A stretch of DNA of 64,000 nt, taken from assembly GCA_046350055.1 (NCBI GenBank), contig JAXMBC010000001.1:744001-808000 (forward strand), given 5' to 3'. Position 1 is the first letter of the stretch; each line of letters starts with the position of its first letter. The notes below the pieces were generated by a model. It worked only from the letters and a program-made list of their open reading frames with translations. It made no database searches and had not been told where the DNA came from. Origin of the DNA: JAEUIE01 sp046350055. Its GTDB lineage: Bacteria > Planctomycetota > Planctomycetia > Gemmatales > HRBIN36. Shown piece by piece: positions 40,633 to 47,982 of the stretch. Made by a program: the position numbers and the translations under genes.

Positions 40633-40834
40633 TCGTCTCCCCCTGCCAAGGCTGCTCTCCCTGGCGGTCTGTCCCAATACCCTTAGTCTCAGGCAACGCT
40701 CCATCGGCTGGGACAAGCCTGATGGTAGCTTTCACGCGATCCCCCCCGGGCAGCGCGCTTGTTCCTGCGTCTTGTCTCCTGTATACTCGGCACTTCCAGC
40801 ATTGATCTTGCAATGATTCCAACGGAAAAAGCTG

Positions 40835-41821
40835 ATGCCATCGTCACACTTTGCCCTGTTCCTCATCATCCTGGCCCTGAGTTGGCAATCCAGGGGATTT
40901 GCGCAACCTCCTGTCCCGCCTCCCTTGACCAGTACCCACCCTGACGCAGCGGCATTGCTCGATTCCAACATTAAAGCGCTGACTCGGCCCGAGGGAGTGG
41001 AAGTGAAATTCACCCAGGCCGTTGGCAATCGCAAGGAGGGTGCGAAGTTTGCCGGGCGCGTCGTTACTGCGTCCAATAATCGCACCCTGGTGGAAGTGGA
41101 TTTCAAGCAGGTGGGCCGTACTGGAGCGGTCAAACTGGTATGCGATGGCACCACGTTTCATCGGTTTGAATCGCTGCCTGAACTCAAGCAACGTGTCAGC
41201 TACACATTGAAAGACTTACAAGAGGCGCTCGACAAGCTGGCTACCAGTGAGGCAGAGCGAGTAGCCAAGCTGGATGTGGAAAAGGAACAGCAGGGCGTGC
41301 ATGGCTTCGCTGGCGTCTCCGCGATGGTGAAAGATCTGAAATCGCACATGTTCTTCGGCCAGCCGTTGATGACCAAGCTGGAATTGCCCGGCAAGGGGGC
41401 TGTGGATGTCAAGGTGATCGAAGGTCGCTGGACCCCGGAGGTACTGGAAACGATAGCCCCGGTGAAGAAGGGCAACGATCCGAATCAGCCAGACCAGCGT
41501 TACCTGTGGAATGAAAAGAAGTACTTCTTCAATGTACCTCGACTGGCCAAGCTCTATTTTGAAGCTGCCTCGGGCAACCTGGTTCGGCTGGAACTGCTCG
41601 GCGTGGTGGAAGCAGGTGGCCCGGACATCGTGCTGACTACGACAGACCTGCAGAGCATCACTCCCTTAACCACGCTGGATGCCAAGCTGTTTCAGCCCCG
41701 GCCGGAAGAGATGAGTTACAAGGAAATCCAGGTCGACCTGGCAACGATGGTCAAGACCAGGCATGCCCAGACGATGAACCTGCTGAAAATGCAGCAGCAG
41801 TTGCAGGGCGGCGCAAGATAG
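40835..41821 (+). CDS. Secreted LolA/DUF2092-like protein
   Basis: 328 residues with a signal peptide (to about residue 24, SRGFAQ). The pattern FAGRVVTASNNRTLVEVDF, KLVCDGTTFHRFESLPE and RYLWNEKKYFFNV resembles the half-barrel of lipoprotein carriers such as LolA and the DUF2092 group. It is therefore probably a periplasmic carrier or outer-membrane sensor, though this is only by resemblance. Divergent from the envelope lipoprotein with about 200 bp between starts and 53 bp before galU on the same strand. Confidence 0.65.
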   Translation: MPSSHFALFLIILALSWQSRGFAQPPVPPPLTSTHPDAAALLDSNIKALTRPEGVEVKFTQAVGNRKEGAKFAGRVVTASNNRTLVEVDFKQVGRTGAVKLVCDGTTFHRFESLPELKQRVSYTLKDLQEALDKLATSEAERVAKLDVEKEQQGVHGFAGVSAMVKDLKSHMFFGQPLMTKLELPGKGAVDVKVIEGRWTPEVLETIAPVKKGNDPNQPDQRYLWNEKKYFFNVPRLAKLYFEAASGNLVRLELLGVVEAGGPDIVLTTTDLQSITPLTTLDAKLFQPRPEEMSYKEIQVDLATMVKTRHAQTMNLLKMQQQLQGGAR

Positions 41822-41874
41822 TTCGAGCCACGGCTATCACCTGCGTAGAACAGAGTAATTGAAGGATTCGGAGC

Positions 41875-42762
41875 ATGATCGACTTTGCCGTGATCCCGGT
41901 CGCCGGGGCAGGAACCAGGCTGCTGCCTTCCACCAAAAGCCAGCCGAAGGAGATGCTGCCCGTCGGCCGTAAGCCGGTGGTGCAGTACGTCGTGGAGGAA
42001 CTGGCAAGCTCCGGAGTGCAGCGGATGCTGTTTGTCACCGGGCCGGGCAAGAACTCCATTGAAAACCACTTCGACCTCAATCAGGAACTCATCCACTTTC
42101 TGCGTGAGACGGGCAAGGAGGAACTACTCGAGGAGCTTGCCTTTGAACGGGCCAAGCTGGAGTTCTGTTACACCCGTCAGCGTCGGCAACTGGGGCTGGG
42201 CCATGCGGTGCTGTGCGCCCGGCCGTTCGTCGGGCAGCAGTCGTTCGTCGTCGCCCTCGGCGATTCGATCATCGGCATCAATGCCCAATCGACCATTGTC
42301 CGACGGATGATCGAGAGTTTTACCAGCCAGGCTGCCGATGCTGTGATTGCCTTCGAGGAAGTGCCTGCACATGAAGTGAAACAGTATGGCATTGCCAAGC
42401 CACGTGGCGAGGCGACCGGCACCTTCGTGCTGGCCGACATTGTCGAAAAGCCTGCGGTCCATGAGGCTCCCAGCAACCTGGCTGTAGCGGCCCGCTATGT
42501 CTTCAGCCCTGCTATCTTTGAGCTTCTCGCCCGGACCCAGCCAGGCAAGGGAGGGGAAATCCAGCTCACTGATGCCATCCGTACTCTCATACACCAGGGT
42601 GGCAAAGTCCTCGGCATCAAGCTCGGCACGAGCGAACAACGCTACGACATCGGCAACTTTGAAAGCTATTACGCTGCTTTCGTTGACTTCGCACTGGCAG
42701 ACCCCAAGTATGGCCCGGGGCTGAGAGAACATCTATGCAAGGAGCTAGGAGTCAGGAGCTAG
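41875..42762 (+). CDS. galU: UTP-glucose-1-phosphate uridylyltransferase
   Basis: Makes UDP-glucose from UTP and glucose 1-phosphate for cell-surface sugars and trehalose/galactose metabolism; 295 residues as usual. The nucleotidyltransferase motif VAGAGTRLLPSTKSQPKEML is at 8-27, followed by FVTGPGKNSIENHFD, GLGHAVLCARPFVG and LADIVEKP. The last residues (KELGVRS) and the stop are encoded within the first units of a heptad repeat. Confidence 0.95.
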   Translation: MIDFAVIPVAGAGTRLLPSTKSQPKEMLPVGRKPVVQYVVEELASSGVQRMLFVTGPGKNSIENHFDLNQELIHFLRETGKEELLEELAFERAKLEFCYTRQRRQLGLGHAVLCARPFVGQQSFVVALGDSIIGINAQSTIVRRMIESFTSQAADAVIAFEEVPAHEVKQYGIAKPRGEATGTFVLADIVEKPAVHEAPSNLAVAARYVFSPAIFELLARTQPGKGGEIQLTDAIRTLIHQGGKVLGIKLGTSEQRYDIGNFESYYAAFVDFALADPKYGPGLREHLCKELGVRS

Positions 42763-42906
42763 AAGCCAGCCTGGAGAAGCCAGAAGTCAGAAGTCAGAAG
42801 CCAGTACAAAAGACGACATGTCTTACCTTCTACCAGAGTGTGACTTTGGCCTCATACTAATAGTAATGCGACTCCTGGTTTCTGGCTCCTGACTACTGGC
42901 TCCTGA
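42738..42906. repeat. Heptad-type inverted repeat overlapping the galU end
   Basis: GGAGCTAGGAGTCAGGAGC and AAGCCAGAAGTCAGAAGTC-type units (42741-42802) are mirrored by CTCCTGGTTTCTGGCTCC and TGACTACTGGCTCCTGA (42871-42905). The repeat gives galU its stop codon and ends 4 nt before the ABC-2 permease ATG. Confidence 0.6.
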
Positions 42907-42909
42907 AAA

Positions 42910-43845
42910 ATGCTCCACTCCTTTATCTACCTGGTGAAACTATCATTCTGGCGGCAGGGGCGGTCGTTGCAGACGATCACTGCGTTTCTGCTGGTCTTTC
43001 TGCTGGCGGGGGTGGTGATTGTAGTGTCCATTGCCAATGCAAGCTTTGGGCGGCCTGGCTGGAACGTGGGTAATTTTTCCGACCTGATCATTGGCAGGAA
43101 CAACTTCCCCGGTGTCTATTTCAACCTGCTGTTGCCTCTGGTTTGCCTCTGCTTTGGCACGCAGGCGCTGGGTGGCGAGTGGGAGGAACGGAGCCTGGTC
43201 TGGGTGCTGACCCGGCCCTTGCCACGGTCGCTGGTGTATCTGGCCAAGTTCACCGCGGCGCTACCCTGGACACTGATGGTATCTGTCGGCGGTTTCTGGC
43301 TGATCGGGCTGGCAGTAGGCTCGCGGCAGGTCGATTTTCGCTGGAATGAGTCGATTGCGCTGCGGTTGCCCCAGCTAGGTCCGTTTGCAGGCCCGCAACT
43401 GGTGTCGGAAGTGCTGGAGCCGGGCCGAGTCAACCCGGTGACGATGTGGCCGGGGCTGGATGTGGTCTCGGCGCTCTGGCCGTGCGTGTTGTATGGAAGT
43501 ATCGCTTATCTCGCGCTGTTTATGCTATTTGGAGCGTTGTTTCGTCGCTCCACGGTGCTGGGAATGACGTATGCTTTCCTGTTAGAAGGATTGATCGGAT
43601 CGATGCCGGGGTTGCTCAAGCGAATCAGCCTGGGCTTTCATACCCGCTGCATGGCATATGACTGGGCCGGGCTGCAAAGCTGGCCCACTTCTACCGGCAG
43701 CCTGGGTATCGATCCGCAGAAATCCAGTGTCGTGCTCCCGGTGTCTGGCGTGGTAGCCCTGACAGTGCTGCTGACCATGACAGCCATCCTGCTATTGCTG
43801 GGAGCATGGCGATTCTCACGCAAGGAATATCATGACTTGACGTGA
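42910..43845 (+). CDS. ABC-2 type transporter permease
   Basis: 311 residues with six hydrophobic helices (about 17-42, 56-76, 101-135, 185-215, 225-240 and 275-302). It has the ABC-2 features of an early TM pair and WEERSLVWVLTRPLPRSL, the cytoplasmic coupling region. No ATP-binding protein is nearby, so the partner gene must be elsewhere. It directly follows a heptad repeat and its stop overlaps a possible GTG of the next gene; true spacing to the kinase-like ATG is 17 bp. Confidence 0.82.
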   Translation: MLHSFIYLVKLSFWRQGRSLQTITAFLLVFLLAGVVIVVSIANASFGRPGWNVGNFSDLIIGRNNFPGVYFNLLLPLVCLCFGTQALGGEWEERSLVWVLTRPLPRSLVYLAKFTAALPWTLMVSVGGFWLIGLAVGSRQVDFRWNESIALRLPQLGPFAGPQLVSEVLEPGRVNPVTMWPGLDVVSALWPCVLYGSIAYLALFMLFGALFRRSTVLGMTYAFLLEGLIGSMPGLLKRISLGFHTRCMAYDWAGLQSWPTSTGSLGIDPQKSSVVLPVSGVVALTVLLTMTAILLLLGAWRFSRKEYHDLT

Positions 43846-43862
43846 GCAGGAAGGAGGGAATC

Positions 43863-44591
43863 ATGGCGCAGCTCGAATCGACACTGGATCGGCCCCATCA
43901 CAATGAAGCCCCGCGGCACGGGGACCCCGGCCAGCGGCAGCGCCTGTTTCATCCGCCACAGCAGACGGTTGCCATCAGCCGGGAGACAGGCGCACGGGGA
44001 GCCAGCATCGGCAAGCGACTCAGCAAGAAGCTTAACTGGACCTATTACGATCAGGAACTGTTGACCTACCTGGCCCAGGGCAGCCGGCTCGAAGACGAAA
44101 TCATCACCAGCCTCAGCCCGGAAGCCCGCGAATGGGTCGGCGAGCACTTTGCTCAGCTCAAGCAGGAGAATCGGCTGGGGAAAGATGCCCGGGAACAGGA
44201 GATTGCCCAGGTGATCCTCGCAATTGCTGCCAAGGGCAAGGCTGTCATTGTGGGACGGGGAGCCGGTGGCATTCTGCCAGCACCCTGTGTCCTGCACGTC
44301 AGGATCATGGCCCCGCTGGAGGATCGGGCAGCATGGATCCGGCAGATCCACCGCCTGACCCGCGAACAGGCCCTCGACTTCATCCAGAAGACTGACAAGC
44401 AGCGGGCTGGCATGCTTGATGCCCACTTCCGCAAGTCGTCGCGTGATACCACCATGTATGACCTGATGCTCAATTCATCACATCTGGGTGAAGTAGGCTG
44501 TGCTGCTATTATTGCGGAAGCGGTCAAACAGAAGCAGGCGCTGGCAGGTACGATGGAAAGCAGCGACATGCAGACGGCACTGAATTCGTAA
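43863..44591 (+). CDS. Cytidylate kinase-like protein
   Basis: 242-residue P-loop kinase of the cytidylate-kinase-like group. The nucleotide-binding loop is the variant ISRETGARGASIGKRLSKKL at about 43-62. Further motifs are YDQELL and GRGAGGILP, with an Arg-rich lid region near 135-165. True CMP kinase is usually separate, so the substrate is uncertain. The ATG at 43863 has AGGAGG about 6 nt upstream, better than the GTG at 43842. Its stop abuts base-for-base the stop of the convergent lipoprotein gene. Confidence 0.78.
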   Translation: MAQLESTLDRPHHNEAPRHGDPGQRQRLFHPPQQTVAISRETGARGASIGKRLSKKLNWTYYDQELLTYLAQGSRLEDEIITSLSPEAREWVGEHFAQLKQENRLGKDAREQEIAQVILAIAAKGKAVIVGRGAGGILPAPCVLHVRIMAPLEDRAAWIRQIHRLTREQALDFIQKTDKQRAGMLDAHFRKSSRDTTMYDLMLNSSHLGEVGCAAIIAEAVKQKQALAGTMESSDMQTALNS

Positions 44592-45557
44592 TTACGTGCC
44601 TTTTCGGGTCTTCTTGCCTTCCACCACCTGGAGCAGCAGTGTCTGCTTGGCACTGCGATTGGTGTCGCGATCCAGGACGTGCAACTGTAATTGATAATTG
44701 CCCGGGACCACCTGGCGAGGCAGATTGAAATACGCCGCTACGTGGAAGTCGCTGCGAGGACCAATGCTGCCACCACGCTGGAATGGTTTGCTGTCGCTGA
44801 AATAGACTTTACCATCGGGGCCAGTCAGTTCGAGCGACACATCGAGCCGAATGTTGTAGAGCCCCTCGGCGTTGGCGAAGTCGAGAAGGTTGACCAGTTC
44901 CGCATAGGCGAAGACCATATCCTCGGCATAGTAGTTTGTCGTCTTCCGCAGTTTCAATTCACCGAAGCGGGTTGGCAGATCATCGACCAGCGCTGCATGC
45001 TGCAACACCAGTGGCGACGACTTGCTGAGTCGTCGTGTCAGGTTTCGAAGTGATTCGAGGATGGCGAGTTTCTGCGGGCCATTGAGCGAGAGCCAGTTCT
45101 CTCCCTGATCGATGCGAGCCAGCAGCGGCAAGGCGACGAGGGCAATGTCCTGATCATCGGTGGGATAGTGTTTGAGTGCAGCCACTGCTTCGTCATTGCG
45201 ATGGTCGAGATAGTGATCCAGGGCAGCTGAGAGGCCACTGCGCTTGGGTGTATAGCTGACAGGCAAGGTCAACGATTGCTGAGCCGGTGCGAGTTGGATG
45301 GGAGGAGGAGACGTTTGTACGACAGGCTCCTTCACGGTGGACCTGGCCACAGCAGTATCAGACTGCACGGGTAAGGGAATGGCCTGCTTCACCACCAGAT
45401 CGCTAGGCAGCGGTTGGGGAGGCGTCTCCACGATGGAAATGCAGGGGTTCAGCGCGGGGGAGCCCTGGTAGGGTTCCCGATGCTGACATGCCGAGGCAGC
45501 CAGCGACAGGTAGAGTGCCACCAGTTGCAACCAGGTGAAGATCGACCATCGACGCAT
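44592..45557 (-). CDS. Lipoprotein, function unknown
   Basis: 321 residues starting MRRWSIFTWLQLVALYLSLA with lipobox AASAC (Cys24). A Pro/Gln-rich linker (about 40-100) is followed by a helical region (ALDHYLDHRNDEAVAAL, ALVALPLLARIDQ) and a C-terminal beta-rich part (LDVSLELTGPDGKVYFSD and VVPGNYQLQLHVLDRD) resembling an Ig-like or C2-like sandwich. Start at 45557 keeps the lipoprotein signal; an in-frame ATG at 45608 would overlap the terminator region. No partner genes help to assign a role. Confidence 0.7.
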   Translation of the reverse strand: MRRWSIFTWLQLVALYLSLAASACQHREPYQGSPALNPCISIVETPPQPLPSDLVVKQAIPLPVQSDTAVARSTVKEPVVQTSPPPIQLAPAQQSLTLPVSYTPKRSGLSAALDHYLDHRNDEAVAALKHYPTDDQDIALVALPLLARIDQGENWLSLNGPQKLAILESLRNLTRRLSKSSPLVLQHAALVDDLPTRFGELKLRKTTNYYAEDMVFAYAELVNLLDFANAEGLYNIRLDVSLELTGPDGKVYFSDSKPFQRGGSIGPRSDFHVAAYFNLPRQVVPGNYQLQLHVLDRDTNRSAKQTLLLQVVEGKKTRKGT

Positions 45558-45608
45558 GAGCGGGGATATACCCGGCCCTGTCAGCTTGGTCAAGTTCTCA
45601 TGGTGCAA

Positions 45609-45637
45609 AGAAGAAACCCCCGGAGGTTATCCGGGGG
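45609..45637 (-). terminator. Intrinsic terminator after the YacG-like gene
   Basis: Eight-bp perfect stem CCCCCGGA (45617-45624) and TCCGGGGG (45630-45637) with a 5-nt loop. Read on the minus strand it is followed by TTTCTTCTTT (45616-45607), 30 nt past the YacG stop. Confidence 0.85.
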
Positions 45638-45666
45638 CGTAATCAGCCAGATCATCCATGGCTGGC

Positions 45667-45855
45667 TCAAGTTGCCGGGTCGTCTGACTCAGGGTCGGCG
45701 GAAGTGTCAGATTCCGGCAGGCGGTATTCCTCACCCAACCAGCGACCCAGGTCGATCAATTTGCAACGTGGGCTGCAGAAAGGAAACTGTGGCCATTCGG
45801 TGAGACTGGCCAACTCTCCCCTCTTCGTGCAAGTCGGGCAGGTTACCTTCAACAT
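45667..45855 (-). CDS. YacG-like zinc protein (gyrase inhibitor family)
   Basis: 62 residues, typical of YacG (about 65). Four Cys form one zinc site: CPTC at 6-9 and FCSPRC near 26-31, followed by the hallmark LIDLGRWLGEEYRLP. E. coli YacG inhibits DNA gyrase. The ATG at 45855 begins at the conserved part; a TTG at 45885 overlapping the FmdB stop would add 10 residues and is an alternative. It is downstream of an FmdB-like gene and ends at a terminator. Confidence 0.85.
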   Translation of the reverse strand: MLKVTCPTCTKRGELASLTEWPQFPFCSPRCKLIDLGRWLGEEYRLPESDTSADPESDDPAT

Positions 45856-45881
45856 CGGCACAATCACTGGTTCCTGTTCAA

Positions 45882-46190
45882 TCAATCCGAACTTCCTTTA
45901 CTGCTGCTCTTGCCTGTCTTGCCTCCCTTATCAGAACTCGATGAAGAGCTTCCTTCGCTCTTGCTACTGGAGCCCCCTTCCGCCTTCGCAGCCGACTTGT
46001 AAGAATCGCTGCGATAGTCGGTGATGTAAAAGCCGGAGCCTTTGAAGAGGAGCCCGGCCCCGGTACCGATGAGACGCTGGAGTTTCTTCTTCTTGCACTT
46101 GGGGCACTTGGTCAGAGGCTCGTCCTTTATCGACTGCAATTCTTCAAAGCCATGCTGACAGGCGGAGCATTGATACTGATAGGTAGGCAT
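45882..46190 (-). CDS. FmdB-family zinc-ribbon protein
   Basis: 102 residues: MPTYQYQCSACQHGFEELQS and CPKCKKKKLQRLIG give the two Cys pairs of the FmdB zinc ribbon (about residues 8-32), then FKGSGFYITDYRSDSYK and a Ser/Lys-rich disordered tail. FmdB members are small regulators of unknown molecular function. It is head of a two-gene transcript with the YacG-like gene; the stop overlaps the alternative YacG start. Confidence 0.87.
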   Translation of the reverse strand: MPTYQYQCSACQHGFEELQSIKDEPLTKCPKCKKKKLQRLIGTGAGLLFKGSGFYITDYRSDSYKSAAKAEGGSSSKSEGSSSSSSDKGGKTGKSSSKGSSD

Positions 46191-46267
46191 GTGTTGGTTG
46201 TCAGATGATAGGGATGGTAGGTCGATACAGCATTATTACGACCTGCAACAAGTATCGTCAGCCGGTG

Positions 46268-46714
46268 CTATCCCCGCCGCACCCGGTTGATCATCTCGTC
46301 CAGGAGAGCCAGGAACTTCGAACGTGACTGGGAGTTCATGGAGGACGGGCCTCCGGTGAAGTCGCCTTCCTGCCGCTGGTAGGCCCTGATCTCGCGCATG
46401 GCCAGAGCTTCACCGATGGTGTTGTCGGTCATGGCATACCCCTTGGGATGCAGCACCAGGGCATTCTTTTCGAGACACCGGGCAGCCAGGGGGATATCGC
46501 TGGTGATGACGATGTCCCGCACCCCGGCATTCTCGGCAATCCAGTCATCCACTTCTTCAAATCCCGGACTGACTACCAGCGTAATCAGTTCATTTTCCGG
46601 TATCCGCATGGTGGCCTTGGCACAGAGCACCACCGGAAAGGCATACCGCCCCGCGACCCGGTAGGCCTCTTCTTTGACCGGACAGGCATCGGCATCGATG
46701 TAGAGCTTGAGCAT
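46268..46714 (-). CDS. YaiI/YqxD family protein (DUF188)
   Basis: 148 residues with the family marks LYIDADACPVKEE at 4-16, VVSPGFEEVDDWI and IVITSDIPLAARCLEKNA, then HPKGYAMTDNTI. DUF188 has a PIN-like fold with acidic residues kept here (Asp8, Asp10); no activity is firmly established. Single gene, 78 bp from FmdB on the same strand. Confidence 0.9.
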   Translation of the reverse strand: MLKLYIDADACPVKEEAYRVAGRYAFPVVLCAKATMRIPENELITLVVSPGFEEVDDWIAENAGVRDIVITSDIPLAARCLEKNALVLHPKGYAMTDNTIGEALAMREIRAYQRQEGDFTGGPSSMNSQSRSKFLALLDEMINRVRRG

Positions 46715-46912
46715 GGGGTTATTGTAGGCATCTCGCTCCGCGAGATGGCCGATTGCAAATACACCATGTCTCTGTCAGAAGTAAGGCGATAGCGAAAGGC
46801 CTCGAATCGCAGCGAACAATCGCTATCACTGCGTTGCCGATGAGGCGTCCAACAAGCGAGGGAGGTCATCACGACGGAGCGTGATGCCTACTTTTTGTCC
46901 CGTTATCGAGCT

Positions 46913-46924
46913 TTCTGTACAGAA
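46913..46924. promoter_or_regulatory. Palindromic box upstream of pirin gene (copy 1)
   Basis: TTCTGTACAGAA is a perfect 12-bp palindrome, 58 bp before the pirin ATG. A near copy, TTCCGTACACAA, follows at 46960-46971, just before the ribosome site. Two such boxes ahead of one gene look like a repressor arrangement; the regulator is unknown. Confidence 0.5.
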
Positions 46925-46959
46925 TGGACGACATCGTGGGACGGGGTAGCATGATGTTA

Positions 46960-46971
46960 TTCCGTACACAA
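46960..46971. promoter_or_regulatory. Palindrome-like box upstream of pirin gene (copy 2)
   Basis: TTCCGTACACAA matches copy 1 at 10 of 12 bases and overlaps the AAGGAG ribosome site (46970-46975) of the pirin gene by two bases, so a protein bound here could block translation initiation or transcription. Confidence 0.4.
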
Positions 46972-46981
46972 GGAGTATCCC

Positions 46982-47848
46982 ATGACTCGCAAAGACATAC
47001 GCCAGATCATACGCAATGTGCCCGGGCATTGGGTGGGTGACGGCTTCCCGGTCCGCAGCATGATTTCGTACAACCATGAACCTGAAGTGAACGATCCGTT
47101 CCTGCTGCTGGACTATGCCGGGCCGGCGAACTTTCCGCCCGCGGAAAAGCGGCGGGGGGTGGAAGTGCATCCTCACCGGGGTTTCGAGACGGTCACCATC
47201 GTCTACCAGGGTGAACTGTCCCATCGAGATTCTGGTGGCCACGCGGGACATATCGGTCCGGGGGATGTGCAGTGGATGACCGCTGCATCGGGTGTGGTGC
47301 ACGAGGAATTCCATAGTGACAAGTTCACCAGGACGGGTGGACCTTTTGAAGTGGTTCAACTCTGGGTGAATCTACCAGCCAAGGAAAAGATGAGCACACC
47401 CCGTTACCAGGAACTGCTGGCGAGCAATATCCCGACAGTGAATTTGCCCGATGGCGCTGGAACAGTGCGGGTGATTGCAGGCGAATATGCCGGCAACAAG
47501 GGGCCGGCACGTACGGTCACGCCCATCAACTTATGGGATGTCAAGTTGCGGGCAGGAGCAACGCTGGATCTGCCAGTGCCCGCCGGGCACACCACGCTGG
47601 TGACGGTACAGAAAGGTAAGCTGCTGCTCAACGGGCAAGCGGTGAGTGCAGTAGAACTCGCGCAACTGGAACGCCAGGGCGACTGCATTTCCCTGGAAGC
47701 ATCCATGGAGGTGCAGGCGCTGATACTGACGGGTGAGCCGATTGGTGAACCAGTTGTGGGGCACGGGCCGTTCGTGATGAACAGCCGGGAAGAGATCAGC
47801 CAGGCAATTCGGGATTATCAGGCCGGGCGGATGGGCACGCTGGCATAG
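46982..47848 (+). CDS. Pirin-family protein
   Basis: 288-residue bicupin. The N-terminal cupin has the metal-binding pattern HPHRGFETVT (residues about 60-69), HRDSGGH and a later His-Glu-Glu (GVVHEEF), as in quercetinase-type pirins such as YhhW. The C-terminal cupin (about 175-285) has GHTTLVTVQKGKLLLNG and lacks metal ligands. The start has AAGGAG. The stop codon TAG lies in a GTAGACGCGG-like repeat. Function could be flavonoid oxygenase or redox-linked regulator; not determinable. Confidence 0.9.
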   Translation: MTRKDIRQIIRNVPGHWVGDGFPVRSMISYNHEPEVNDPFLLLDYAGPANFPPAEKRRGVEVHPHRGFETVTIVYQGELSHRDSGGHAGHIGPGDVQWMTAASGVVHEEFHSDKFTRTGGPFEVVQLWVNLPAKEKMSTPRYQELLASNIPTVNLPDGAGTVRVIAGEYAGNKGPARTVTPINLWDVKLRAGATLDLPVPAGHTTLVTVQKGKLLLNGQAVSAVELAQLERQGDCISLEASMEVQALILTGEPIGEPVVGHGPFVMNSREEISQAIRDYQAGRMGTLA

Positions 47849-47982
47849 CAGACGCGTCTCGCCGTATGTGAAACATCGTAGACGCGGCGTCTCGCCGCGT
47901 CTGCAACACTTCGTGGCACGTCAATCTTGCGAAGTGATGCAACAATGCATGACATTGCAAACGCGGCAGGATGCCGCGTCTA
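47846..47982. repeat. GTAGACGCGG palindrome cluster (three units)
   Basis: The perfect palindrome AGACGCGGCG-tct-CGCCGCGTCT is at 47880-47902, a degenerate TAGCAGACGCGTCTCGCC unit at 47846-47863, and ACGCGGCA-gga-TGCCGCGT at 47961-47979. The cluster fills the gap between the convergent pirin and beta-propeller genes. The stop TAG of both genes is provided by repeat sequence. Confidence 0.7.
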
